DNA of 64,000 nt from Mucilaginibacter saanensis. Its GTDB lineage: Bacteria; Bacteroidota; Bacteroidia; Sphingobacteriales; Sphingobacteriaceae. The stretch lies in the NCBI RefSeq assembly GCF_014200575.1, contig NZ_JACHBZ010000001.1:310001-374000 (forward strand). The letters run 5' to 3'. The notes under the pieces are model-generated. The model had not been told where the DNA came from and did no database searches. It saw only the letters and a program-made list of their open reading frames with translations. A program made the translations under genes and the position numbers. The stretch's first letter is position 1. Every line of letters begins with the position of its first letter. This document shows, one piece after another, positions 26,123-35,121 of the stretch.

Positions 26123-28561
26123 TTATTTACTGCCTATGGTTAAAGTAGTTTTAATGCGATTTGATGCTTCACCCGCTGATTGCAGGAACAGTAATTCCTT
26201 TAACTGCCCTTGTTGCCATGTTTTTAGCATATCGCTGTAAAAAAAACTGCCCGGATTGCCCGATTCGCCGCCAGGTAAAATTCCATAGCCCTTTACCGTT
26301 GGTCCCATTTGTACTACCATACGCCATGACGGCCCATGCCCATTATTAAGCGCATTGATAGTTGAGCCTGTTCCACCCGATTCAAAATTGCCCGAGCTAA
26401 ACGCTTCCTGACGGGTAAGGTGCACCACCTCCATTTTTTTAACCAAACCCCATTGCCAGTTTTTGCCAGGCTTGCCATATTGTTTGTTTAACTCGTTAAC
26501 TGCTGTTTTAAACGCAAGGTTAACAATATCGGCACAGGTTTCTTTTTCTGATGTGCGGGTGTCATCAAACCATTTGGAGTTAGGCTCTTTAAGCAAAAGC
26601 TGCTCCGTTCTATCCATGGAGGGATAATTTTCCTGCAGGTCTTTAGCTGCAAAATCATCGCTCCAGATCATTTGGTAAAGCTTTATCCACCAGGCATTAA
26701 ATACAGTTGCGCCGGTTGAGTTTATAGCAAAGTCCTTGTTCCAGTTTTTAATAATATCAAATGCCGTTAGTTGCGTTTGGTCCATTTTGGACACGTCAAT
26801 ATATTTAAGCATAGTTGGCAAAATATCCTGGGCACGTATGCTGTAGGTATCCGTTTGCAGGATACGCATACTGTCAACAGTTGCCTTTTGCATAGCAGTA
26901 AGCCTGTCATTAATGCGTTTTCCGCGTTCATAAGGGGCAAACGACCAGTTGATATAGTAAGGGTAAGTTTGATCTGTTGATGACTGATTGGCCGAACTTA
27001 CAAAGCCACGTGGCGGGTTTTTAACCGTAGGATTTTGATCAAACGGAATCCAGCCGTGCCAATCATCTGCCGGATCGGTACCATCCAGTATGTATTTGCC
27101 CTGATCCTTATACTTTAAAGGATATTTACCATTGGGGGTTATAGCTATATCATTATCCTTACTGGCAAATACAAAGTTTGATGCCGGGGCATTAAAATAG
27201 GTTAAGGCCTTACGATAATCAGTATAGTTTTTGCCTTTGTTTAATATATACATGGTCATCAGCTCGTCTGAGCCATCGTGGGCTATCCAGCGTAAGGCAT
27301 CCCCTACGGGTACAAAGCTATATTCGCCGTCAGTTTTCCTGGTTTTATCCTCATAAACTACCGGTCCATGATGGGTATAAATAACAGTATCATACAAAGG
27401 CTTTTGGCCGCGAATGTTGATCACCTCAACTCGCCTGTTGGTTTTATTCCATTGGTTATTATACCAATATTCTGTTTTTTTATCGTCTTTAAATTTAACC
27501 TGGTACCAATCCAGCACATCGGCATCAACGTTGGTAATACCCCAGCTAATATTGTTGTTAAAGCCTAATATTACACAAGGTGAGCCCGGTAATGAAACTC
27601 CATACACATTCATACCTGGCGACGACAGCTGTATCTGGTACCAGATAGATGGAAAGGTAAGATTCAAATGTGGATCGTTAGCCAAAATAGGGTAACCATT
27701 GGCTGTTTTGCTGCCTGATACTGCCCAGTTATTACTGCCCAGGCCTTCTTCTTTCACCATGCGTTTAGCACTGTCATTCAGCATGGCTAAAAAGCCTTTG
27801 GATGGTTTGGGGATAGGTAATGGTTTAAAATTCCATTTGGTACCAACAGGGATGATTGGGTCCTCATGCATCGGATAATCCGGAAACAAATCGTTGGTTG
27901 CTTTGGGCCCAAACTGTTTTAAAATGTTGCTCATGGCAAATTCATTGGAGCTCCCTGCCAGTGTTTCACTCATAAGTTTGAGTAAAAAAGCGCAGTTGAT
28001 GGGTTTCCAGTCTTCAGGTGCATAGTCAAGCATTTTAAACTCAATAGGGTATTCCCTTGGATGCAAACGATGGATGTATGCGTTAATGCCATCAGTATAA
28101 GCCAGTATCATTTGCTTAACTGCGGGCTCTTTCATCATGGTTTTTAAGGTGTTTTCGGCACCATAAACCATACCCATACGGCGGTGGTAACGATCAATGT
28201 CAAGCAGTTGTGGGCCAAGTACTTCGGCCAGCCTGCCAGCCGCCTGTCGGGTTTGAATGTCCATTTGCCATAAACGGTCTGTAGCTGTTATATAACCCTG
28301 CGCATAGTACAGGTCATGCTCATTCTGAGCAAAAATGTGGGGTATCCGGTTCTCGTCATATTTAATGGTAACCTTGCCGGTAAGGCCGGGGAGGTTTAAA
28401 TTTCGGGTAGTTAAAATATGCTTGCTTTCTGCATTTTGCCAAAAGCCATCCGCAGGGCTTAGAAACCTGCCAACGGGCGGTACCGGGCCAAATTTGGTTT
28501 GCAATGCCCAAATGAGTGCAAGGGTAAAGGCGATGGATAAAAAAGCTTTTGTAAACTTCAT
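26123..28561 (-). CDS. penicillin acylase family protein
   Basis: An 812-residue N-terminal-nucleophile hydrolase precursor, exported to the periplasm. It would be cut autocatalytically into alpha and beta chains; the beta-chain nucleophile Ser lies at about residue 276 in GLGSNNWAVSGSKT, the signature of the family. The alpha part shows ITATDRLWQMDIQTRQAAGRLAEVLG. The beta part has ILANDPHLNLTFPSIWYQIQ and the oxyanion-hole Asn region. Family members cleave amide bonds of acylated amino acids, acyl-homoserine lactones or beta-lactams; which one cannot be told here. The N-terminus holds a single signal-anchor segment. Confidence 0.92.
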   Translation of the reverse strand: MKFTKAFLSIAFTLALIWALQTKFGPVPPVGRFLSPADGFWQNAESKHILTTRNLNLPGLTGKVTIKYDENRIPHIFAQNEHDLYYAQGYITATDRLWQMDIQTRQAAGRLAEVLGPQLLDIDRYHRRMGMVYGAENTLKTMMKEPAVKQMILAYTDGINAYIHRLHPREYPIEFKMLDYAPEDWKPINCAFLLKLMSETLAGSSNEFAMSNILKQFGPKATNDLFPDYPMHEDPIIPVGTKWNFKPLPIPKPSKGFLAMLNDSAKRMVKEEGLGSNNWAVSGSKTANGYPILANDPHLNLTFPSIWYQIQLSSPGMNVYGVSLPGSPCVILGFNNNISWGITNVDADVLDWYQVKFKDDKKTEYWYNNQWNKTNRRVEVINIRGQKPLYDTVIYTHHGPVVYEDKTRKTDGEYSFVPVGDALRWIAHDGSDELMTMYILNKGKNYTDYRKALTYFNAPASNFVFASKDNDIAITPNGKYPLKYKDQGKYILDGTDPADDWHGWIPFDQNPTVKNPPRGFVSSANQSSTDQTYPYYINWSFAPYERGKRINDRLTAMQKATVDSMRILQTDTYSIRAQDILPTMLKYIDVSKMDQTQLTAFDIIKNWNKDFAINSTGATVFNAWWIKLYQMIWSDDFAAKDLQENYPSMDRTEQLLLKEPNSKWFDDTRTSEKETCADIVNLAFKTAVNELNKQYGKPGKNWQWGLVKKMEVVHLTRQEAFSSGNFESGGTGSTINALNNGHGPSWRMVVQMGPTVKGYGILPGGESGNPGSFFYSDMLKTWQQGQLKELLFLQSAGEASNRIKTTLTIGSK

Positions 28562-28592
28562 ACGTAGTGTTATTGCTTATAAAGTTAATATT

Positions 28593-29126
28593 TTAGTAGC
28601 TATCCTCAAGTTTTGGCTTGCGCTTATTGTAATGTTTTTTTGCTGCCGGTCTTTTTTCTTTTCTGAACTCCCAGGGTGGGGTAGGGTTTTCATCCTGCCA
28701 AAGACCAAGTTTGTTTTCACGGGCCTGCTGCTCTAATCCGGCCAGTTCCACACTTTGCGAATAGGCTTTGTATTGCCATGCATAACCATTTTTAACCAAC
28801 TGGTAATTTACGTTGGTGCCATCGGTTAAAATTACAAGGGCTACGGTGCGACCATAACGGTCTTTAGTGTTGCCTACCAGTTTAACGTCTTTACCAAAAC
28901 ATAAATCAGAGGTGAACTTTTTTGCAGCCTGCCCAAAAGCCTGCGTTTTTTCGGGACAATCAACCTCGGCAAGCCGCACCGTAATTTGTTGATTATCATT
29001 GGTGAGCAAGCCAATGGTATCACCATCTTTTATTTTTACAACTTTATAAAGATTATCGGGCCGTGGGTTACATCCCCACAGCGTAAAAATGAACAGGAGC
29101 AGCAGGGCTCTATATTTATTGAGCAT
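28593..29126 (-). CDS. thermonuclease (SNase-like) lipoprotein
   Basis: A 177-residue lipoprotein: signal with lipobox LWGC, then a staphylococcal-nuclease fold with VVKIKDGDTIGLL, TVRLAEVDCPEKTQAFGQ, the KDRYGRTVALV catalytic region (Arg, Asp and Arg conserved) and a YQLVKNGYAW helix. It would degrade DNA or RNA outside the inner membrane. The basic C-terminal tail (KRPAAKKHYNKRKPK) may bind nucleic acid. The ATG at 29126 is chosen as the start of the signal peptide. It is downstream of the histidine kinase gene with 92 bases between. Confidence 0.88.
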   Translation of the reverse strand: MLNKYRALLLLFIFTLWGCNPRPDNLYKVVKIKDGDTIGLLTNDNQQITVRLAEVDCPEKTQAFGQAAKKFTSDLCFGKDVKLVGNTKDRYGRTVALVILTDGTNVNYQLVKNGYAWQYKAYSQSVELAGLEQQARENKLGLWQDENPTPPWEFRKEKRPAAKKHYNKRKPKLEDSY

Positions 29127-29218
29127 CCGGTATTTTATTAGTGCAGCAAGATAATAAATTTTGTATGGGCAGAATTTAAGTGCTATTGATTGCAAAGCCA
29201 GCCGGCTCATTTTTATTG

Positions 29219-32161
29219 TTACACGTTTTGCTCATTTATCCAGGCCTCGGCCGATTTTAAATCAGTAAAGAATTGGTTGACAATGCCGCCTGATAAGGCA
29301 TCAACACTTTTGCGTGCAGATAACTGGCTGAATACACTTTGCGAATTAACCCAGGCAAAATATCGCAAGCCGGCTTTTTCCATCGCCGGAAACCACTCCT
29401 GCGCTCCCCAGTCAGCCGCTTCAGACCAATTGCCCAATACATGGGTATTGTCATTAAGCACTTTATGCGCTTTGTTTTTTATCAGCATATCCATCATTCG
29501 TAAGCACCCCCGTTGTACCGAATCCAAGTTCTGAAAACCAGTCCAATCAGCATCAATGCGCACATGGGCCGCGTTATAACTTAGGGTAATGGTGCTGTCC
29601 TGGTAATATTGATCGTCTTTGATAACGGGGTCCTGTTGTTTTTGATCAAGCAGCAGCCTGAAAAAGAAGGTTGAGCCTTTGTCAGGTTCGCTCTCGATCC
29701 AGAAACTCCCGTGGTGTCTTTTTAAAATCTCTGCCGAAATAAAAAGACCCAGCCCCAAACCCTCAAAGCGCATGGCCGTATTATCAACACGGTAATACCG
29801 CTCAAATAGCCGTGTAAGGTTTTTCTCTTCGATACCGATACCAAAATCCTGAACAGATACGATCAGGCTGTCATCCTCGTGCCTCACTACGCAATTAACC
29901 AGCACCTTATTGCTTTGTGGCGAGTATTTGATGGCATTGGTCAGCAAATTATTTACTACCTGTTCCAGCCTGAAACGGTCGCCGGTGTAATAAACGTTTT
30001 CCGCATTTTCAAAAATGATCTGGTGCGATGGTGCGGTATGCTGCACCCCATCAATACTATCGGTAAGCATCTCGCGGAAGTTAAAACTTTCCATATTATA
30101 CTCCATTTTACCGGCATTAATGCGGGTAACATCTAACAGATCGTTGATCAGTTTTTCCAGTCGTAACACATGTGACGCCGATTTTTGGATAAAGCCAGTC
30201 AGTTTTTGCGGATCATTAATACGCAGCATCAACTGGTTAAATGCCTTAATGCTGGTAAGCGGTGTTTTTAATTCGTGGCTGGCTATGGATAAAAATTCGT
30301 CCTTCTTTTGCTCGTTGGTTTTCTGGATATCAATATTGGTATTGGTGCCCAGCCATAATTTGATTTGGCCATTTTCAACCAGTGGTACAGCCCGTGCTAA
30401 ATGCCAGCGGTATTGCCCGTCATGAAATTTCAGGCGAAACTCTACCAGATACTCATGCCCGGTTTTAAGTGCGGTTAACCATTTTTTTAAACAAGCCTGC
30501 TGGTCGTCAGGATGAATAAAGGCCTGCCAGCCTTGTTTAATAACATCCTCGGTGCTTTGCCCAAAATCCTCACTAACTACCTCGTTTACATAGTCAAGCG
30601 TTCCGTTGGGGCGGGCTGTCCATACCTGCTGTGGTATAGCATTGAGCAAAAAGCGAAAACGCTGTTCGTTCTCTTTTTCTTTTTGGCGTGTAAGTACTGT
30701 TTCGGTAACCTCAAAAACAAAAACCAGTATACCATCTACATTTTCATCGGCATCAAGCCTTGCCTGGTAAATAAAGCTGAAATAGCGGTCTTCAATTGGG
30801 CCATTAGCGTTGCGCGCCAACGGCACCAATAATTCCTTACCTTCAAAGGTGTTGCCGGTGTTGTATACATTCTTTAAAATATCGCATATAAGCTGGCCCT
30901 TTAGTTCGGGTAGGGCCTCCAGCAGGGGTTTGCCTGTAAGTTCACGCCCCGGAAAAAGTTGCTGATATGGCGGATTAACCAGTTCAAATATAAAATCGGT
31001 TCCGTCAAGCACGCAGATGCCTGCGGGAACCTGCATAAAAAATCTTCTTAATTTTTCACTTTGTCCGGTGGCTTTTGCCTGGGCGGTTAACAATTCAACG
31101 GTGCGTAATTCAACCCGTTCCTCCAATTCGTCATTTAGCCTGAGCAGGTTTTGCTGCGCCTGGAAAAGTTCTTCATTGGTTGCGCTTAACTCCTCATTGG
31201 CCGATTGTATTTCTTCGCTCGTAGCCTGTATTTCTTCGTTAGCCTGCGCCAACCCTTCGTTAAGGGATAATAACTTTTTTTCGGTAAGCTCCAGATGTTT
31301 GCGGGCCATAACCTGTTCGGTTATTTCGTACTTAAAGCTTAAAACCCCGGTTATGCTCCCTTTTTCATCCCTGATGGCCTGGTATACCACATTAAAATAG
31401 TGGTTCTCCAGCTCGCCGCCTATTTCACGGGCCAGCGGAATGCAAACTTCATTACCTGCAAAGGTTTCGCCTGTTTTATAAACTTGCTGCAGCGCATCCC
31501 ATATCGGTTCGCCGGCTACTTCTGGCATCGCTATCAGCAGTTGTTTTCCAAGTACCTCGCGGTTGGGCAGTAATTGTTCCTTGTATTCGGGGTTTATGAA
31601 CTCATAAACCAGATCGGGGCCTGTTACAATAGCAATTTGCGCAGGTATCTCTTTAAAAAGCTTTTCCATCTGCCTGCTGAGTCTTTCGGCCCGTGCTGCA
31701 GCTCTGGTTTCTTTTTCTAAACTGGCTTTTAAATTTTTTTCGGCAATTACCTGTTCGCTTACATCCTGGGTGTGATGAATAATATAACAGAGATCGCCTT
31801 CTCCATCAAAAACAGGAGTATGTGATGTGTGCCAATAGCGTTCAAGTAATTGATCTTCATTGGTGGGGTCAGGAACGTCAAACCGGGTTACTGGCAACTG
31901 ATGGGGCTTGCCTGTTTCAATTACCTGGTTTATGGAGAAAGCTATGCCGCCTTCCTCTGCCGACCAATCGGGTATTTTTGGAAAGACGTCAAATAAATAC
32001 TTTTCTAATAGCTGCGCCCTGGTTTTGCCGGTTAGCTGTAAATAAGCATTGCTGGCGGTAAGCATATACAGTTCTTTTGACAGAATGAGGTAAGGGTGGG
32101 GTAATGTTTCAAAAACCCTTAACATTTCAGGAGGTAAGGCAGAACTGTGTTTTATGGACAT
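29219..32161 (-). CDS. multi-PAS sensor histidine kinase with C-terminal SpoIIAA/STAS-like domain
   Basis: A 980-residue cytoplasmic kinase without membrane segments. Four PAS regions can be seen at about 10-140, 170-290, 375-500 and 510-625; the second and third are clear repeats of each other (ending GVLSFKYEITEQV and GILVFVFEVTETV). A coiled coil at about 300-365 carries repeated (A/S)-x-E-E-I/L units. HisKA with the phospho-accepting His in SIASHELKTPL, and HATPase with NLLTNAIKYSP, QDFGIGI and GLGLGLFISAEIL follow. The last 115 residues (from NAAHVRIDADWTGF) resemble stand-alone SpoIIAA/STAS-like Bacteroidota proteins, with LNDNTHVLGNWSEA and FAWVNSQSVFSQLSA. No response regulator is adjacent. 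The ATG at 32161 was preferred to a TTG at 32179. Confidence 0.9.
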   Translation of the reverse strand: MSIKHSSALPPEMLRVFETLPHPYLILSKELYMLTASNAYLQLTGKTRAQLLEKYLFDVFPKIPDWSAEEGGIAFSINQVIETGKPHQLPVTRFDVPDPTNEDQLLERYWHTSHTPVFDGEGDLCYIIHHTQDVSEQVIAEKNLKASLEKETRAAARAERLSRQMEKLFKEIPAQIAIVTGPDLVYEFINPEYKEQLLPNREVLGKQLLIAMPEVAGEPIWDALQQVYKTGETFAGNEVCIPLAREIGGELENHYFNVVYQAIRDEKGSITGVLSFKYEITEQVMARKHLELTEKKLLSLNEGLAQANEEIQATSEEIQSANEELSATNEELFQAQQNLLRLNDELEERVELRTVELLTAQAKATGQSEKLRRFFMQVPAGICVLDGTDFIFELVNPPYQQLFPGRELTGKPLLEALPELKGQLICDILKNVYNTGNTFEGKELLVPLARNANGPIEDRYFSFIYQARLDADENVDGILVFVFEVTETVLTRQKEKENEQRFRFLLNAIPQQVWTARPNGTLDYVNEVVSEDFGQSTEDVIKQGWQAFIHPDDQQACLKKWLTALKTGHEYLVEFRLKFHDGQYRWHLARAVPLVENGQIKLWLGTNTNIDIQKTNEQKKDEFLSIASHELKTPLTSIKAFNQLMLRINDPQKLTGFIQKSASHVLRLEKLINDLLDVTRINAGKMEYNMESFNFREMLTDSIDGVQHTAPSHQIIFENAENVYYTGDRFRLEQVVNNLLTNAIKYSPQSNKVLVNCVVRHEDDSLIVSVQDFGIGIEEKNLTRLFERYYRVDNTAMRFEGLGLGLFISAEILKRHHGSFWIESEPDKGSTFFFRLLLDQKQQDPVIKDDQYYQDSTITLSYNAAHVRIDADWTGFQNLDSVQRGCLRMMDMLIKNKAHKVLNDNTHVLGNWSEAADWGAQEWFPAMEKAGLRYFAWVNSQSVFSQLSARKSVDALSGGIVNQFFTDLKSAEAWINEQNV

Positions 32162-32306
32162 AGGCAATACGATAGACAAAACAAGATTACGAAACCAAGG
32201 GCAATTATTAAAATATTATCTTTTACGAAAATGTTTTTAAAATTAAATAAATGATGAGGATAATATTTAATCATTAAGATAGGGTTTCGCAATTTTGTAC
32301 TTTAAT

Positions 32307-32340
32307 AAAAAAAGCCTCGCAACAATTGTTGCAAAGCTTT
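32307..32340 (-). terminator. terminator of the PTS-nagB operon
   Basis: On the minus strand GCAACAATTGTTGC forms the inner stem, extended by AAGC/GCTT, and is followed by TTTTTTTATT. It starts 27 bases after the nagB stop. Confidence 0.7.
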
Positions 32341-32366
32341 ATGATAAAGGTTTGGTTGTGAGTTTT

Positions 32367-33125
32367 TTAAAAATTATATCCCCGCTGCTTTGCGCGTTCA
32401 TGTATCAGCGCTCCGGCATCGGCATCAAGTAAAATTTCACAGTTGGGGTGCAGCTGTACTACAGAGGCAGGTATATCAGTAGTTACCGGCCCCAATATGG
32501 CCTGTTCAATAATTTGGGCTTTGTGGGCTCCTTTGGCTATCAGTATCAGTTTGCGGGTATGCATAATGTTTTTTACACCGCGGGTTAAGCCACCCAATAC
32601 AATATGCGCGGGTACCTGTGTTTCGCGACGTACGCGGGCTTCAAAGTCGGGGTCCATTGGTGATACCCACGTTTCACTTTCAAACGGTGTACCCGGTTGG
32701 TTAATGCCGATGTGGCCATTGCTGCCGATGCCCAGCATTTGCAGGTCGGCGCCGCCGCGCTCGGCCAGGCATTTTTCAAACAGCTGGCTTTCTGCCTCAA
32801 AATCATCGCTCAGGGTAGGGGGCATAATGAAATTTTCATCGGGTATACCTAACGGCCCGGCTATCTGGTTCAGGATCATGGTATAGCAGCTGCCTGCATA
32901 TTCGCGGGGCAAATTGGTGAGCTCATCTACATTAAAAAGTGTAATCCGTGAAACATCAAATGGGTATTGCCTATAAATGTCTGATACTATGCGGTGCATA
33001 TCAATAGTGGTTTGCCCGGTTGAAAGACCTATTACGGCGGTTTGTTTCTCGAGCATTTGCCCAATAATGCGCCACGCAGCTGTTTCGTTAAACTCCTTTT
33101 CGTTTTTGGTTATGGTGATCTTCAT
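32367..33125 (-). CDS. nagB: glucosamine-6-phosphate deaminase (NagB family)
   Basis: A 252-residue aldose-ketose isomerase/deaminase expected to convert glucosamine-6-phosphate to fructose-6-phosphate and ammonia. GLSTGQTTIDMH is the phosphate loop, FNVDELTNLP carries the conserved Asp, and IGSNGHIGINQPG holds the catalytic His. In this last motif the usual Glu of N-E-P is Gln, which could alter activity or substrate (for instance galactosamine-6-phosphate). It is the last gene of the PTS operon, 14 bases after ptsH, placing deamination directly after phosphorylating uptake. No NagA deacetylase is present, so free aminosugar is the likely imported form. Confidence 0.85.
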   Translation of the reverse strand: MKITITKNEKEFNETAAWRIIGQMLEKQTAVIGLSTGQTTIDMHRIVSDIYRQYPFDVSRITLFNVDELTNLPREYAGSCYTMILNQIAGPLGIPDENFIMPPTLSDDFEAESQLFEKCLAERGGADLQMLGIGSNGHIGINQPGTPFESETWVSPMDPDFEARVRRETQVPAHIVLGGLTRGVKNIMHTRKLILIAKGAHKAQIIEQAILGPVTTDIPASVVQLHPNCEILLDADAGALIHERAKQRGYNF

Positions 33126-33139
33126 TGCTGTTAATTGCC

Positions 33140-33406
33140 TTATAAATGTTTCAATTCTTCTTTAAAAAATGCGTCAATAGCTATAATGGCACTCGTTTCA
33201 TCTTCGCCATCAATAATGATAGAAATGGTTTCTCCGCCTTTGATACCTAAGGAAAGAATATTTAATAAGCTGCTCAATTTAACCGTACGGTCGCCTTTTT
33301 TTAAGCTGATTAATGAGCTGTAGTTTTTGGTGAGTTTTACCAGGTTGGTTGCAGGCCGGGCATGCATGCCTTCGGCGGCGGTAATGGTGTAGTCTTTTAT
33401 TATCAT
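33140..33406 (-). CDS. ptsH: HPr phosphocarrier protein
   Basis: An 88-residue HPr that relays phosphate from enzyme I to the IIA domain. The phospho-accepting His15 sits in GMHARPAT, and Ser46 (KLSSLLNILSLG) is at the position phosphorylated by HPr kinase in Firmicutes; no kinase is in the window. It overlaps ptsI by 4 bases (ATGA type) and is followed 14 bases later by nagB. Complete and apparently functional. Confidence 0.95.
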   Translation of the reverse strand: MIIKDYTITAAEGMHARPATNLVKLTKNYSSLISLKKGDRTVKLSSLLNILSLGIKGGETISIIIDGEDETSAIIAIDAFFKEELKHL

Positions 33407-35121
33407 TGAGTTACCTCCTGTAAGTATGCGGTGATGATGTGTGAACTGTCCATTTTCATTACGCGTTGTTGTATTTTTTTTGCTGCGGACAGGCTGTTAT
33501 TGACGATGATGTTTTTTATTTGCGGTATAGCAGCTGCACTCATGGAAAACTCTGTAAGCCCCATGCCCATAAGCAATAAGGTAGCTTTAGGATCTGATGC
33601 CAGTTCGCCGCACATGCCTACTTCAATATTATTTTTATGGCCCTGCTCAATTACATAAGCAATAAGCCGGAGCACTCCGGGATTATAAGGGTCATACAGG
33701 TTCTTAATTTGCTCATTCATGCGGTCAACAGCCAGGGTATACTGGCAAAGGTCATTGGTGCCGATGCTGAAAAAATCAACTTCTTTGGCCAGCATGTCGG
33801 CGGTGATAGCTGCAGATGGTATCTCGATCATGATACCTACCGGGATGTTTTTATCAAAAGCAATACCGGTTGTGGTTAATTCATCTTTAGCTTGCTGTAA
33901 TATTACTTTGGCTGCCCTAACCTCTTCGATGCCGGATATCATGGGGAACATGATTTTTAGTTGCCCAAACACACTTGCCCGTAAAATAGCCTTGAGCTGG
34001 GTAATAAAAATATCGGGCCTGTTCAAACAGATCCTGATGGCGCGGTAACCCAAAAAAGGGTTTTGCTCTGCGGGGAAATTGAAATAGGGCAGCTGCTTAT
34101 CGCCACCAATGTCAAGCGTGCGCAAAATAACCGGTTTGTCTTTGGCTTTAAGCACTACGGCTTTATAAAACTCAAATTGCTCCTGTTCAGTTGGCAGAGC
34201 GTCGCGCCCCATAAAAAGTAGCTCGGTACGCAGCAGGCCCGAACCTTCGGCACCAAAACCAATAGCCTGTTCCATATCAACGGCATTGCCTATGTTGGCA
34301 AACAGCTTGATGTTAATGCCATCGGTAGTGCTTGCCGGGGTATTTTTTAGTGAATGAAGTTGGCTGTTTTGTGCAAGCCAGTCTGCTCTTCTTACATGAT
34401 ATTGTTCAATTACAGTTTCGTCAGGATTAATAATGATATCCCCGCTTTGTCCGTCAAGAATCAGCAGATCGCCATCCTTAATATTTATGAGCTCGTGCCC
34501 GCAGCCTGTAATGGCCGGTATGCCTTTTGAACGGGCAATAATAGCCGCATGTGAAGTGCCCCCGCCAACCTGTGTAGCAAAGCCAATAACCCGGGTAACA
34601 TCCATGCTAATGGTATCTGAGGGAGTAAGGTCGTCGGCAATGATGATGGTATCTGGCGGGTATTGTTGGGTACTGCTGTGTGAGTGTGGATTCAGATTTT
34701 TGAGCAGTCTGTCGCCAATATCCTGTACATCGGCAGCGCGGGCGCTCAGGTATTCATCATTCATGCTTTTAAACAGTTCCACCGCATTAAGGATCACTTC
34801 AATCACGGCATCGTTTACGTTTTTCTTTTCCTGTGATATTTTTTCAATCACATCCTCGCTGATCTGCGGATCGGTAAGTAAAACAATATGTGTTTCCATG
34901 ATCGCTAAACCCTCTTTATCTGATGCCGCATCACTATGGCCAATCATCAGTTCTACCTCCGCAACAGAAAGCGAAACAGCCTTGTTAAACTTTTCAATTT
35001 CGGTAGCTATATCGCTATCATTCTGCAAAACAATACCGGTTAATAAAGCGCGTTGCCTTTTAAGCCAATGGGCCTTGCCAATAACTATTCCGGGCGATAC
35101 GCCAATGCCATTCACCCTCAT
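33403..35121 (-). CDS. ptsI: phosphoenolpyruvate-protein phosphotransferase (PTS enzyme I)
   Basis: A 572-residue enzyme I, normal length, which takes phosphate from PEP and passes it to HPr. The N-terminal region has VNGIGVSPGIVIGKA, the active-site His191 in GGGTSHAAIIARSKGIPA, and the PEP-binding C-terminal barrel has SGLLRTELLFMGRD, FSIGTNDLCQYTLAVDR and the catalytic Cys in VGMCGELASDP. It overlaps the IIC-IID gene by 4 bases and ptsH by 4 bases, so all are translated as one coupled operon. Confidence 0.96.
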   Translation of the reverse strand: MRVNGIGVSPGIVIGKAHWLKRQRALLTGIVLQNDSDIATEIEKFNKAVSLSVAEVELMIGHSDAASDKEGLAIMETHIVLLTDPQISEDVIEKISQEKKNVNDAVIEVILNAVELFKSMNDEYLSARAADVQDIGDRLLKNLNPHSHSSTQQYPPDTIIIADDLTPSDTISMDVTRVIGFATQVGGGTSHAAIIARSKGIPAITGCGHELINIKDGDLLILDGQSGDIIINPDETVIEQYHVRRADWLAQNSQLHSLKNTPASTTDGINIKLFANIGNAVDMEQAIGFGAEGSGLLRTELLFMGRDALPTEQEQFEFYKAVVLKAKDKPVILRTLDIGGDKQLPYFNFPAEQNPFLGYRAIRICLNRPDIFITQLKAILRASVFGQLKIMFPMISGIEEVRAAKVILQQAKDELTTTGIAFDKNIPVGIMIEIPSAAITADMLAKEVDFFSIGTNDLCQYTLAVDRMNEQIKNLYDPYNPGVLRLIAYVIEQGHKNNIEVGMCGELASDPKATLLLMGMGLTEFSMSAAAIPQIKNIIVNNSLSAAKKIQQRVMKMDSSHIITAYLQEVTQ

